This document shows, piece after piece, positions 35,382 through 55,600 of a stretch of DNA of 64,000 bases. Origin of the DNA: Oryzias latipes (Eukaryota > Chordata > Actinopteri > Beloniformes > Adrianichthyidae). The stretch is taken from the NCBI RefSeq assembly GCF_002234675.1, contig NC_019866.2, forward strand, positions 2,532,583 through 2,596,582, in the 5' to 3' direction. Positions within the stretch are counted from its first letter, which is position 1; each line of letters begins with the position of its first letter. The notes beneath the pieces are model-generated. The model saw nothing but the letters and a program-made list of their open reading frames with translations. It was not told the DNA's origin and ran no database searches. The position numbers were made by a program, and so were the translations under genes.

Positions 35382-36506
35382 TCTTCTTTCTCTTTCGGCT
35401 TTTCCCATCAGGGGTCGCCACAGCGAATCATCCTTTTCCACCTCACTCTATCATGAACATCATCTACCCTAACATTAGCCAACTTCATGTCCTCTGTTAA
35501 GACATCCATATATCTCCTCTTTGGCCGTCCTCTTGCCCTCCTGCCAGGCAGCTCCATCTCCAACATCCTTCTACCAATATATCCACTATCCCTCCTCTGA
35601 ACATGTCCAAACCATCTCAGTCTGGCTTCTCTGACTTTGTCGCTAACACAGGCAACATGAGCCGTCCCTCTGATGTACTCGTTCCTTATCCTGTCTAACC
35701 TGGTCACTCCTAAGGAGAACCTCAACATCTTCATCTCTGCTACCTCCATCTCAGCCTCTTGTCTCTGTCTCACTGCTACCGTCTCTAACCCATAGAGCAG
35801 AGCTGGTCTCACCACTGTCTTGTACACCTTTCCTTTGAGTCTTGCTGACACTCTTCTGTCACACAACACTCCTGACACTTTCCTCCACCCGCTCCAACCT
35901 GCCTGCACTCGCCTCTTCACCTCTTTTCCACACTCCCCATCACACTGAACTGTTGACCCCAAGTACTTAAACTCCTGCACCTTCTTCACCTCAGCCCCCT
36001 GTAACCTAACGCTTCTACCTTGATCCCTCTCGTTCAGACACATGTATTCTGTCTTACTACGACTGACCTTCATGCCTCTTCTTTCCAGAGCAAACCTCCA
36101 CCTCTCTAGCTGTTCCTCCACCTGCTCTCTACTCTCACTGCAAATTACAATGTCATCCGCAAACATCATTGTCCAGGGAGATTCCTGTCTTACCTCATCT
36201 GTCAGCCTGTCCATCAACATAGCAAACAAAAAGGGACTCAAAGCTGATCCTTGGTGTAGTCCCACCTCCACCTTGAACTCCTCTGTCTGACCTACAGCAC
36301 ATCTCACCACCGTCATACTTCTCTCATACATGTCCTGAACTACTCTGACATACTTCTCTGCCACTCCAGACGACCTCATACAGTACCACAGCTCCTCCCT
36401 CGGCACCCTGTCATACGCCTTCTCTAAATCTACGAACACACAATGCAGCTCCTTCTGACCTTCTCTGTATTTTTCCATCAACATCCTCAAAGCAAAATGT
36501 TGATGG
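35382..36506 (-). mobile_element. 5'-truncated RTE LINE copy
   Basis: The 3' third of the same RTE family as 41017-44152. It is flanked by exact 17-bp target duplications atactaggctattatag (35365-35381 and 36507-36523). The frame at 35408-36490 encodes 360 residues of reverse transcriptase and C-terminal region (VDLEKAYDRVPREELW, GLHQGSALSPFLFAML, MFADDIVICS) without stops, and differs at only a few residues from the full copy. It lacks endonuclease and the RT N-terminus, so it is dead on arrival. Confidence 0.93.
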
Positions 36507-36602
36507 ATACTAGGCTATTATAGTAATATAGATTTATACATTTCTGACTCAGAGACTGAACTTTTCTTGCAGGTTTCCAATGGATTCAGACTTAAGGAAA
36601 AA

Positions 36603-36610
<8 letters not shown>

Positions 36611-36697
<87 letters not shown>
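36611..36697. repeat. (AT)n microsatellite
   Basis: About 43 uninterrupted AT units. Reading frames across it are artefacts of the repeat. Confidence 0.95.
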
Positions 36698-36699
<2 letters not shown>

Positions 36700-36700
<1 letters not shown>

Positions 36701-36965
36701 CTATATACCAGGACAAGAACTGGAGACAGCCTGGAAAGTGAAGGTGACAGTGGTGCCTGTGGTAATTGGAGCACTCGTGGCAGTAACCCCCAAGCTGGAG
36801 GAGTGGCTACAACAGATACCTGGAAAGACCTCAGACCTCTCAGTCCAGAAAAGAACAGGAACAGCTAAGATACTGCAGGACCCTCAAGCTATCAGGCCTC
36901 TGGTAGAGGACCCCAGCTTGGAGGAGAAACCACCCGCGGAGGGTGAGAGGGGCGTTTTTTTTTTT
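36700..36965 (+). mobile_element. 3' end of an R2/Dong-like LINE
   Basis: The frame reads [20 protein letters not shown], then [14 protein letters not shown] and GTAKILQ, the C-terminal pattern of fish R2/R4-type (Rex6-like) reverse transcriptase proteins. Only this tail is present, followed by a T run. Clade is from memory of the motif and not confirmed. Confidence 0.55.
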
Positions 36966-37943
36966 TATTCCTAAAGCTTGAATGTTCATACTCTAAGATC
37001 AAAATAGCTAATCTTCTCCCAAAGTATTTCATAGTTAAGCGAACCTAATTTAACCGTCTCAGGAAACAGTCCTGAAACTGGTAAGTGGTAATTTTGCACA
37101 TAGAAACTTTTTCAATCTTTGAAGGTTATAATAGTTACAAAGGTTATACGGTTCATGTTTACCAGGCTGTGTTTCCTGTTTGTTAAAATTTGGCCAAATT
37201 GAAAGAAGAAATTTGAGCATGTAGTTGTGTTTTTATTTTAAGAACAAGGAACACGGAAAGGAATTTCAAAAAAACAACCCTGGTCATCCTGAGCATTTCC
37301 ATACCAATTTAATTCATCCTAAACATGTAGTCAATTCTGATTTTGAATAGAAGCTTGAGTCACTTTGGTTTTAAGATGAATAATCTAATACAGATTAAAA
37401 TCTAAAAAGGATTTCAGCTAAAATATGAAACAAACTTAACAGTAAACTAGTTTGAAGGGGAAAACCTAAACTATTGCTTTATAACAGAAACTAAGAACTA
37501 ACTGGTTTTGTAGCCGTGAGGTATTTTCCCCTTTGCTCTTACAAATTATTAGCACTGATTGTCTTCTTTCTGCAAGGCTGGTTCTTCAGATCTATCCCTC
37601 TGTCTGGTTTCCAGCTGTCTACTCCATGTTCCATGGCTTAGTCACAACTGCCCTAAGGGGTGGATATGGGCTGCCTGTGGGGGGAAATGAGGCAAACCTG
37701 TTTGGGGCACATAGAACATTTCTAGACAACCAATGAGCCCTTAAGGTAAAATTGCTGCTGCACATTTATCCATGGGTGTGCTGCTGGTGACAGGTTGTAG
37801 TAGTTACACAACACATGTGGGTAAATGAGGGCGAATTAGGTGAGATGCAGTCATGTTGAACAGATTTTTCATTTTTATACCCCCCCCACCCCATCCTGCA
37901 TGCTGCACCCAAATCCTGTCCAAAGAGCCCTGTATAGTTCCAG
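36966..37943. other. Duplicated flank upstream of D/E
   Basis: Matches 18970-19110 and 20790-21620 upstream of gene C, without the hAT-type element found there, so it supplies the empty site for that insertion. No gene. Confidence 0.55.
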
Positions 37944-40110
37944 TGTTAAGTCCTCAGTTTTGACGCTCCTGCAGCTCTCCTCGTTATCCAACGATCCAAT
38001 AAAAATCCACATTCCAAAAGTAAAATAGAAAAATCTTTAATTCCTTTTCTTCAGGTTGAAAAATGAACAATAATCCACAGTGAACTTAAGGGAAAACACA
38101 AATAAATATATAGAAAATATCCAAATTAACGAGAAGAACTTAGCGAGGTCAAAAAACTGTTTGACTCCATTCCAAAATTGAGACTGACATGCATCTGCTG
38201 CGTAAACCACAGAGTGAAACCCCTACTGGCTATAAACTGAATAACACACCGAATGCAAAATGGTCATCTCTGGCATTAAGGCTCCTACACTACCGGCCCC
38301 TAATTGTTATCACACCCTTTGAAACGATTACTTAATGTACTAATAAACTTAAATAAGCACTTCTTACAAACAAAAAAACATGCATCTAGCACCTATTCAA
38401 ACATTTACATTCTCATTAGTGCTCATGCTTACTCATCAGACTCCACAAGAAGACACAACTTAGTTATTGGTCGACAAAGTTCATTGGTCTTAGTCTTCAC
38501 TTTCACTTGTCCAACAAAAACCTTGCCTATCAGGAAGGGTTTGCACGACTCTTCCAAGCGGCCAGGATTTCCTGGGTGAGGTGTCATCTATGATGAGAAC
38601 CACATCTCCCACATGAAAGTTCCTGCTAGGTGTAGCCCACCTTGGACGTTCCTGAAATGGGTGAGGTATTCCTTACACCAGCGTTTCCAGAATATGTCCG
38701 CCAGGTACTGAACTCTACGATTTACGTACAAATCGTTTCTTTCAAAAATCCCTGGAGGCAGCTCAGGTTTGGTCTTAAGCAGCAACAGATGGTTAGGTGT
38801 GAGGGCTTCAAGGTCGTTGAGGTCGGTAGAAGCTGTCGTTATGGGCCGACTGTTTATGATCGATTCTGCCTCACAAAGCAAGGTATGAAGACTGTCCTCG
38901 TCGAAAATTTGCTCATTCACAGTGGTGTTCAGAACTTTCCTCACTGAGCGGATTAATCTTTCCCAGCTTCCACCGTGATGAGAACCTGAAGGAGGATTGA
39001 AGTGCCACTGGATGTTTTTCTGTTGCAAATCCTTTGTGATTTTGCTGATATTCCACTCTTTGATTGATCTCTTTAACTCATTGTCAGCTGATCTTTAGTT
39101 TGTGTCATTGTCCGAGTACATTTCTTTCACCTGTCCTCTCCTAGCGATGAACCTTCTGATTGCATTGAGGCAAGCGTTAGTGTCCAGTGATGCAGCCTCT
39201 TCTAAGTCCACAGCTCGAATGGCTAAATACGTAAATATAACACCATATCTTTTGACTTGAGTTCTCCCTCTTCTTACCAGAAATGGGCCAAAGTAATCAA
39301 CACCAACTCTGGTAAATGGAGGGTTGTGAGGAATGACTCTGCATCTTGGTAAATCTGCCATAAGTTGTTTACCACATGAACCATACATCCTCTTGCAAAT
39401 TATACATTCAGACAAAACTTTCCTTATAGCACCGTGAGCCCCTGGGATCCAGAACCTTTGACGCAAAGTGGCCAACATGCGATTTCTTCCAGCATGTCCA
39501 GTGCTATGGTGAATGTGTCTCAGCAGAAGTTTTGAGATGTATGACCCTTTTGGTAGGATGGATTGATGCTTTGATTCATATGGCATTGCAGAATGCCTTA
39601 ACCTTCCTCCAACTTTTAGTACATCCTCTTGCAGAATTGGGTTCAACTTGAAGAGAGGGTTACTTTTCTTCAAAACTGTGCCATTCCTTAATGCTGATAC
39701 ATCATCTTTGAATGTTTGCCTTTGACAGTATTTCACAATCTCTGTCTCTGCTCTTGTCAGATCATCAAAAGTCAAAGGAGTTCCATTGCAAACATTTTTA
39801 TGGAGGTTGGTTGTCTTCAATTCAGTTGAAGCACTTGAATCCTTCTTGGTTTTTATTTCTTTTGGCAAGTCTTTCAACTTCAGGAACCAGGCCACTGCAC
39901 GCTTAAGTTTATTCCAAGATGAGTAATAGGTCATCAGTTTGTCCATGGCTGTATGGTATGTGTTTGAACTGCTCTCTTGACCTCTGGATCAGTGTGATCC
40001 AACACTTCCGGAGCAGGGTTTTTGGGCCACTGTGACTGATCATGGCATATGAAGTCTGGTCCTGTCAGCCAATCTTGATTGTGTTGGCAGCATACCCTGC
40101 CACACCCACA
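37944..40110 (-). mobile_element. BEL/Pao retrotransposon, 5'-truncated
   Basis: 37944-38289 is an LTR (about 346 bp, TGTTAAG to CTCCTACA on the plus strand, i.e. TGTAGGAG to CTTAACA in element sense). Next to it at 38290-38300 lies the complement of a purine tract (aggggccgg). The internal pol region follows. No second LTR was found, so the element is truncated near 40110. Confidence 0.75.
38430..40080 (-). pseudogene. BEL/Pao pol remnant (RNase H end, integrase, C-terminal domain)
   Basis: In element order: a fragment near 40080-39990 (DWLTGPDFI, then SQWPKNPAPEVL) from the RNase H side. Then 39946-39095 with an integrase zinc-binding pattern (HIHHSTGHAGRNRML, CIICKRMYG) and the integrase core (VGVDYFGPF with catalytic Asp, EMYSDNDTN). 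Then 39028-38588 with NPPSGSHHGGSWERLIRSVR, where the family's catalytic Glu is expected, and LTPNHLLLL. The C-terminal domain (KVKTKTNELCRPITKLCLL) is near 38440. Stops and frame breaks separate the pieces (for example about 39030-39095), so it is inactive. Confidence 0.8.
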
Positions 40111-40925
40111 AATAAAATGGCGGTAACCTCCCCCCATTATTGCACACTTTCTTTTTAATTTTATTTCCGATTCTTTATTCTTAAATAAATGCACACATTT
40201 CTTTGAATTAAAATATACATTTATTATCTATTTTCAATCATTTCTAGCACATGCACATTTGTTTAGTTTACTTATTTTGGTTTGTTTAATTAATGTCACC
40301 TGTTTTTGAGTTGCCAGTGCTGAGGGAGCTACTGGTCGCTACGGGTGTGGCTGAGGTTCTGCTCCTGGAGCTGTGCTGGGAGGACTGGCAATGGAGAAGA
40401 TCAAGTCTTCACAGCCTTTAAATACTCCAGTCAGGTAATTGGGCAGGCACCATCTACAGGAACCTCCAGGGGAGAAACTAATGGACTTATTTAATGTTTA
40501 TTTGGTTTGCTTCTGTTGGTCATTATTCATTTTGTTCCACTTTTGATGATTTTTTTCTTCCAGGAGACCAAGTTTTGTGTTTAGTCTTGTCTTTATAGTC
40601 TTTGTTGAATGTCTGTGTAGTCATGTTAGTCCCCCCCCCCCCCCCATGTTTCTCAAGTGGTCTGATCAGCCACTATATATGTTCCCCTGTTGTGTCTTTG
40701 GGTAGGTCAGTTTGTTTCTGTTACTTGGTCTGTTCATTTGGTTAAGTTAAAGTTATTGCCTGAGTTATTTTTGTTTCTGTCGACCTCTTTTAAGGGCCCA
40801 GTTTGGTCATCTTTTTACATTTTTTGAGAAAATTAAAACTTTCATTTTTGATCAATTTCTGTTGTCCTCTTTGGCTGCTTGATCCCTCACATTGATGTTT
40901 CAGAAAAGCATCCACTGTTAGTCCT
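40111..40925. other. Unclassified repeat-like stretch with C run
   Basis: No gene supported. 40300-40905 reads like an LTR or other dispersed repeat (C run at 40630-40645, several 'gtcttgtctttatagtc' type T-rich segments), class not determined. From 40926 it joins the family 5' flank. Confidence 0.3.
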
Positions 40926-41016
40926 CTAGACACAACACAAACAGTTCTTCATAAATATGACATATGATGAGAGGAAATTTCACTTTAGTTAAACTGGTAA
41001 AAAACCACAATATAAT

Positions 41017-44000
41017 CTTCTTTCTCTTTCGGCTTTTCCCATCAGGGGTCGCCACAGCGAATCATCCTTTTCCACCTCACTCTATCATGAACATCATCTA
41101 CCCTAACATTAGCCAACTTCATGTCCTCTGTTAAGACATCCATATATCTCCTCTGTGGCCGTCCTCTTGCCCTCCTGCCAGGCAGCTCCATCTCCAACAT
41201 CCTTCTACCAATATATCCACTATCCCTCCTCTGAACATGTCCAAACCATCTCAGTCTGGCTTCTCTGACTTTGTCGCTAACACAGGCAACATGAGCCGTC
41301 CCTCTGATGTACTCGTTCCTTATCCTGTCTAACCTGGTCACTCCTAAGGAGAACCTCAACATCTTCATCTCCGCTACCTCCATCTCAGCCTCTTGTCTCT
41401 GTCTCACTGCTACCGTCTCTAACCCATAGAGCAGAGCTGGTCTCACCACTGTCCTGTACACCTTTCCTTTGAGTCTTGCTGGCACTCTTCTGTCACACAA
41501 CACTCCTGACACTTTCCTCCACCCGCTCCAACCTGCCTGCACTCGCCTCTTCACCTCTTTTCCACACTCCCCATCCCACTGAACTGTTGACCCCAAGTAC
41601 TTAAACTCCTGCACCTTCTTCACCTCAGTCCCCTGTAACCTAACGCTTCTACCTTGATCCCTCTCGTTCAGACACATGTATTCTGTCTTACTACGACTGA
41701 CCTTCATACCTCTTCTTTCCAGAGCAAACCTCCACCTCTCTAGCTGTTCCTCCACCTGCTCTCTACTCTCACTGCAAATTACAATGTCATCCGCAAACAT
41801 CATTGTCCAGGGAGATTCCTGTCTTACCTCGTCTGTCAGCCTGTCCATCAGCATAGCAAACAAAAAAGGACTCAAAGCTGATCCTTGGTGTAGTCCCACC
41901 TCCACCTTGAACTCCTCTGTCTGACCTACAGCACATCTCACCACCGTCATACTTCTCTCATACATGTCCTGAACTACTCTGACATACTTCTCTGCCACTC
42001 CAGACGACCTCATACAGTACCACAGCTCCTCCCTCGGCACCCTGTCATACGCCTTCTCTAAATCTACGAACACACAATGCAGCTCCTTCTGACCTTCTCT
42101 GTACTTTTCCATCAACATTCTCAAAGCAAAAATGGCATCAGTGGTGCTCTTACGGGGCAAGAAACCATACTGCTGCTCACAGATCTCCACCTTCTTCCTA
42201 AGCCTGGCTTCCACTACTCTTTCCCACAGCTTCATTGTGTGGCTCATCAACTTTATTCCTCTATAGTTGCTGCAGTTCTGCATGTCACCCTTGTTTTTAA
42301 AGATCGGGACCAGAACGCTTCTCCTCCATTCCTCAGGCATCTTCTCATTCTCTAAAATCCTATTGAACAACCTTGTTAGAAATTCCACTGCTGTCTCTCC
42401 TAGGCACTTCCATACCTCCACAGGTACGTCATCAGGACCAACGGCCTTTCCGCTCTTCATCCTTTTCAGAGCCTTCCTAACCTCATCCTTTCCAATCTCT
42501 GCTACTTCCTGCTCCACAACAACCACATCTTCCTCCCTTCTTTCCCTGTCATTTTCCACGTTCATCAGCTCTTCAAAATACTCCTTCCATCTTTTCTGTA
42601 CACTCTCTTGGGTTGTTAGCACCTTTCCATCTCTGTCCTTAATCACCCTTATCTGTTGCACGTCCTTCCCATCTCTGTCTCTCTGTCTGGCTAGCCTGTA
42701 CAAGTCCTTCTCTCCTTCCTTTGTGTCTAACCTGTCATAAAGCTCATCGTAAGCTTTCTGTTTGGCCTTTGCCACCTCTCTCTTCACTCTACGCTGCGCT
42801 TCCTTGTACTCCTGTCTACCTTCCTCAGTCCTTTCTACATCCCACTTCCTTTTAGCCAACCTCTTCCTCTGGACGCATTCCTGTACTTCCTCATTCCACC
42901 ACCAAGTCTCTTTACCGTCTTTCCTCTTTCCAGATGACACACCTAGCACCTTCCTACCTGTTTCCCTGATAATCTCTGCTGTAGTTTCCCAGTCCTCTGG
43001 AAGCTCATCCTGACCACCCAGGACCTGCCTCAACTTCTGCCTAAATTCCTCACAAGTTTCTTCATTCTGTAGCTTCCACCACTTGGTCTTCTTTTCTGTT
43101 TTCCCTATCTTCTTCTTCCTGACCTCCAGAGTCATCTTACACACCACCATGCGGTGCTGTCTGGCTACACTCTCTCCTACCACCACTTTGCAGTCATTAA
43201 CCTCTCTCAAATGACCTCGTCTACATAGGATGTAGTCCACCTGAGTACTCCTACCTCCACTTCTGTATGTCAATCTATGTTCCTCTCTCTTCTGGAAGTA
43301 AGTGTTGACTACAGCCATTTCCATCCTCTTCGCAAAGTCCACCACCATCTGTCCCTCCAGATTCCTTTCCTTCACACCAAACCTGCCCATCACCTCCTCA
43401 TCACCTCTGTTGCCCTCACCAACATGCCCATTAAAGTCTGCTCCAATAACAACTCTCTCTCCTCTGGGAAAACTCTCTATGACCTCATCCAACTCACTCC
43501 AGAATCTCTCCTTCACTTCTAACTCACAGCCAACCTGTGGCGCATACCCACTGGCTACATTCACCATCACCCCTTCAATTTCTAACTTTAGGCTCATCAT
43601 CCTGTCTGAGACTCTTTTCACCTCTAGAACACTGTTTACAAACTCCCCCTTCAGAATCACTCCTACCCCGTTTCTCTTCCTATCAACACCATGATAGAAA
43701 AGTTTGTATCCTCCTCCAATACTACGTGCCTTGCTGCCCTTCCACCTTGTCTCCTGCACACACAGTACATCTACCTTCCTTCTCTCCATCATGTCTGCCA
43801 GCTCTCTGCCTTTCCCTGTCATTGTGCCAACGTTAAGAGTCCCTATTCTCAAACCTATGTTCCTGCCTTTTCCCTTCTCTCTCTGGCAACGGACCCTTCT
43901 GCCTCCCCTCTTTCTTCCACCAACAGTAGTCAAATTTCCACCGACACCCTGTAGGTTAACAGCATCGGTGGCGGTCGTTGTTAACCCGGGCCTCGACCGA

Positions 44001-44152
44001 TCCGGTATGTCTAAAGTGTTGTGGATGATTCGCATGGTTATTTTGGCAATTTTTACGCCGGATGCCCTTCCTGACGCAACCCTCTCTATTTATCCGGGCT
44101 TGGGACCGGCACAGAAGTTACTGGCTTGCAACCCCTGTGGCTAGATTAAAAA
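41017..44152 (-). mobile_element. Full-length RTE LINE with target-site duplication
   Basis: The 3136-bp insertion is flanked by aaaaaaccacaatataat (40999-41016 and 44153-44170, the A run making the left edge slightly ambiguous). The interrupted host sequence is the upstream flank of D, which is continuous in gene C at about 22365-22390. The element sense is minus. Its 3' end reads tttcggctttt-complement at about 41030. The intact ORF and perfect duplication argue for a recent insertion. Confidence 0.93.
41042..44035 (-). CDS. RTE retrotransposon protein: AP endonuclease and reverse transcriptase, 997 aa, intact
   Basis: A single uninterrupted reading frame. Residues about 60-300 are an APE-type endonuclease: GTLNVGTMTGKG, VQETRWKG (catalytic Glu), GADFNGHVG, TYRSGGRSTQVDYIL (Asp) and ARQHRMVV (terminal His). 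Residues about 500-790 are the reverse transcriptase: GPDDVPVEVWK, VPIFKNKGD, NYRGIKLMSH, VFVDLEKAYDRVP, HQGSALSPFLFAML and the catalytic MFADDIVI. The C-terminal 200 residues carry the usual RTE tail (RLRWFGHVQRRD). It would nick target DNA and prime reverse transcription there. All the catalytic boxes look intact, so the copy may be competent. The first ATG of the frame (44035) is used; the true start could be slightly internal. Confidence 0.92.
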   Translation of the reverse strand: MRIIHNTLDIPDRSRPGLTTTATDAVNLQGVGGNLTTVGGRKRGGRRVRCQREKGKGRNIGLRIGTLNVGTMTGKGRELADMMERRKVDVLCVQETRWKGSKARSIGGGYKLFYHGVDRKRNGVGVILKGEFVNSVLEVKRVSDRMMSLKLEIEGVMVNVASGYAPQVGCELEVKERFWSELDEVIESFPRGERVVIGADFNGHVGEGNRGDEEVMGRFGVKERNLEGQMVVDFAKRMEMAVVNTYFQKREEHRLTYRSGGRSTQVDYILCRRGHLREVNDCKVVVGESVARQHRMVVCKMTLEVRKKKIGKTEKKTKWWKLQNEETCEEFRQKLRQVLGGQDELPEDWETTAEIIRETGRKVLGVSSGKRKDGKETWWWNEEVQECVQRKRLAKRKWDVERTEEGRQEYKEAQRRVKREVAKAKQKAYDELYDRLDTKEGEKDLYRLARQRDRDGKDVQQIRVIKDRDGKVLTTQESVQKRWKEYFEELMNVENDRERREEDVVVVEQEVAEIGKDEVRKALKRMKSGKAVGPDDVPVEVWKCLGETAVEFLTRLFNRILENEKMPEEWRRSVLVPIFKNKGDMQNCSNYRGIKLMSHTMKLWERVVEARLRKKVEICEQQYGFLPRKSTTDAIFALRMLMEKYREGQKELHCVFVDLEKAYDRVPREELWYCMRSSGVAEKYVRVVQDMYERSMTVVRCAVGQTEEFKVEVGLHQGSALSPFLFAMLMDRLTDEVRQESPWTMMFADDIVICSESREQVEEQLERWRFALERRGMKVSRSKTEYMCLNERDQGRSVRLQGTEVKKVQEFKYLGSTVQWDGECGKEVKRRVQAGWSGWRKVSGVLCDRRVPARLKGKVYRTVVRPALLYGLETVAVRQRQEAEMEVAEMKMLRFSLGVTRLDRIRNEYIRGTAHVACVSDKVREARLRWFGHVQRRDSGYIGRRMLEMELPGRRARGRPQRRYMDVLTEDMKLANVRVDDVHDRVRWKRMIRCGDP

Positions 44153-44299
44153 AAAAAACCACAATATAATAGACACATTAAATGATTCAGTTTGTCACAA
44201 TTTGACAATAAAAATGCTTAAAACATAGCAATAAATAGTTTTAATAAAAATTTGGAAAAAGACGACACTGAAAATGCAAGGAAAATGTTTAACTAGAGT

Positions 44300-44448
44300 T
44301 CTGTATAAAATATGTAAGCAGTGAATATTTCTTGGTTGATGTAAGGAGGACCAGTCTGACAGGTAACAGGTGTTGAAGATGCTATCTGGTTGTGTCTAAA
44401 ATATGGGGAAACATTCAGTGTATATAAAGTTCTCACAAAAGACCAGGC
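44300..44448 (+). promoter_or_regulatory. TATA promoter of D
   Basis: Contains aggtaacaggtg (44361-44372), the tctaaaatatggggaaac block and tatataaa (44421-44428), matching genes B, C and E. The RTE insertion lies about 300 bp upstream. Confidence 0.7.
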
Positions 44449-44500
44449 ATGGCTCTGAAGCTGATCTGTTTGCTGGCTCTGCAGACTCTATTCATAAAAG
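44449..44500 (+). pseudogene. D: orphan protease signal-peptide exon
   Basis: 52-nt exon with GT donor at 44501, encoding MALKLICLLALQTLFIK in phase 1, like exon 1 of B, C and E. No exon 2 or protease exon follows before the next promoter 0.9 kb downstream. The sequence after about 44590 is LINE-derived. It may be a relic of a deleted gene, or an alternative first exon that splices to exon 2 of E (48779), which the phase allows. Confidence 0.7.
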
Positions 44501-44589
44501 GTAAGAACCTCAGTCAGAACTCACTTTATTACCTAAAAGAACATTCAATGATGTTTACATATATAAATAAAACTAAAAACTTGATTGAT

Positions 44590-45070
44590 AAAATAAAGAA
44601 ACAACTACAAAGTCGATCATTGACCTACTGCCCAGGGTGTCTTGATGCCACGTGTACTGATGGACACCCTTGAGCTCGATCATGGTGTTCATTATGGACA
44701 AACTATGATGAACACAGAAGTCCAACAACAAAACACAGCTCTGGGTCAGATCAGGGAGACCATTCAAGCCCCTCCAGGTGACACTGTCATTGCCCACGTG
44801 GGTTCTGAAGTCCCCAAGGGGGACAATGGAGTCCCCCGTTGGGGCACTTTACAGTCCCCCTTTGAGAGACACTAAAAAAAACTGCTGTTCGGCTTGTAAC
44901 CTAAAACCACAGTCAGAAAACTGCCCCCCACCCGAAGGCGGAGGGACATGACCCTCTCGTCCACCGGGGTGAACTCCAATACTTGGGGGGTGAGATGGGG
45001 GCTCTAGAGGAAGTCCACAGCAGCCCCCCGTCTCTCACCATGAGCAACTCCTGAATGGTAGAGTCCAACC
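44590..45070 (-). mobile_element. LINE endonuclease fragment (minus strand)
   Basis: Minus-strand reading gives [20 protein letters not shown] and [18 protein letters not shown], an endonuclease segment of the LINE family also present at 11449-12380. Further minus-strand sequence to about 45070 (SCPSAFGWG, LLWTSSRAPI region) seems to belong to the same relic. Frames are broken. Confidence 0.65.
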
Positions 45071-45339
45071 TCTCTAAGGACTGAGTTTCTTTACTATCTA
45101 TACCACACACACAACAATCCATTTCATTTTCATTACATTTCTTAAGATAGCCGTCCGAACGTTCTCCTCTACACGACCCCCCCATGAACCCGGAAAACTC
45201 AAAAACCAGGAAAACCCACAGTACAGGTCCTCTCCCCATAAGACATTTCTTGGAACAGGTGTGATCAGTCTATCATAACAAGCAATCACACGATCTGGGT
45301 TAGTTGTTTTAAAAAGTTTGTTCTGCTCTAAACTCATAT

Positions 45340-45495
45340 TTTCATTGTTACCTTGATATTATGATAAGGATGACCAGTCTGACAGGTAAAAGGTGTTAAA
45401 GATGCTTTCTGGTTGTGTCTAAAATATGAGGAAACATGCAGTGTATATAAAGTTCTCACAAAGACCAGATAGTTATTCGACTAAAGACTGCAGAC
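45340..45495 (+). promoter_or_regulatory. TATA promoter of E
   Basis: gacaggtaaaaggtg (45381-45395), where C and D have gtaacaggtg, so the E-box is altered to AAGGTG. Then tctaaaatatgaggaaac and tatataaa (45444-45451), 45 bp before the ATG. This is the only promoter upstream of the E-F-G exon array up to the window end. Confidence 0.7.
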
Positions 45496-54914
<9,419 letters not shown>

Positions 54915-55600
54915 TAGTTAACTTTCATATCGCCTTCACCTCCAATGGAACTGACAGTGACCTCAGTGTGTCGTGTCCAGTAGAGCCACCAATTACTACT
55001 ACTTCACCAGAGGGCAACTATTTGGCATTAAGAGTTTAAAACATTTTGCATTTTTGATGTCTACTAAAAATGTTTTGCTAAAAAATATATAGTAAAACTT
55101 TTTCACTGAAAACAAAAAAAATGTGTGTACTGGTAGCAGCAGGGGTTCTGCCCTCTATTCACGCCTACTTCTCCTCTCTCTCTCTCCTCTATTCTTGATC
55201 ATTTATTTATCATTTAGTTCTCCATGCCTCCGTTTCACCAACATCTGAAACCAATGAATATTAGAGAAATGACTTCACTCTCAGGCCCCAATTTCAGAAG
55301 TTCGCTCATATTAGAGCGCAAAGCTGGGCGCGTGCTAAATTGCTGTTTTGCAGCCGATCAGCAAAGACTGACTCTTACTAAGAGGTTTAGTTTCTTTAGA
55401 TGTGTACATTTCCGCTTCCATTACATATTGAAATGATTTTAAAAGTTGCTAATAGGCTAAGCAGAATCCATCATCTGTCTGAAATTGAAAGCAAAGTATT
55501 GGATCCCAAAAGGATCAAATTATTTTAGCAAACAGCTTTCTGTTTACCAGAAACATAAAGTTTTCAGTTTAACCTGTTTTTCTTTTGCTTCCATTTTCAG

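Noticed and set aside
36567..36974. 135-codon ORF spanning the AT microsatellite
   Set aside because: The first half is the dinucleotide repeat; only the last part is a LINE relic, which is annotated separately.
42267..44144. Several plus-strand ORFs of 80-157 codons
   Set aside because: Complementary-strand shadows of the RTE reading frame.
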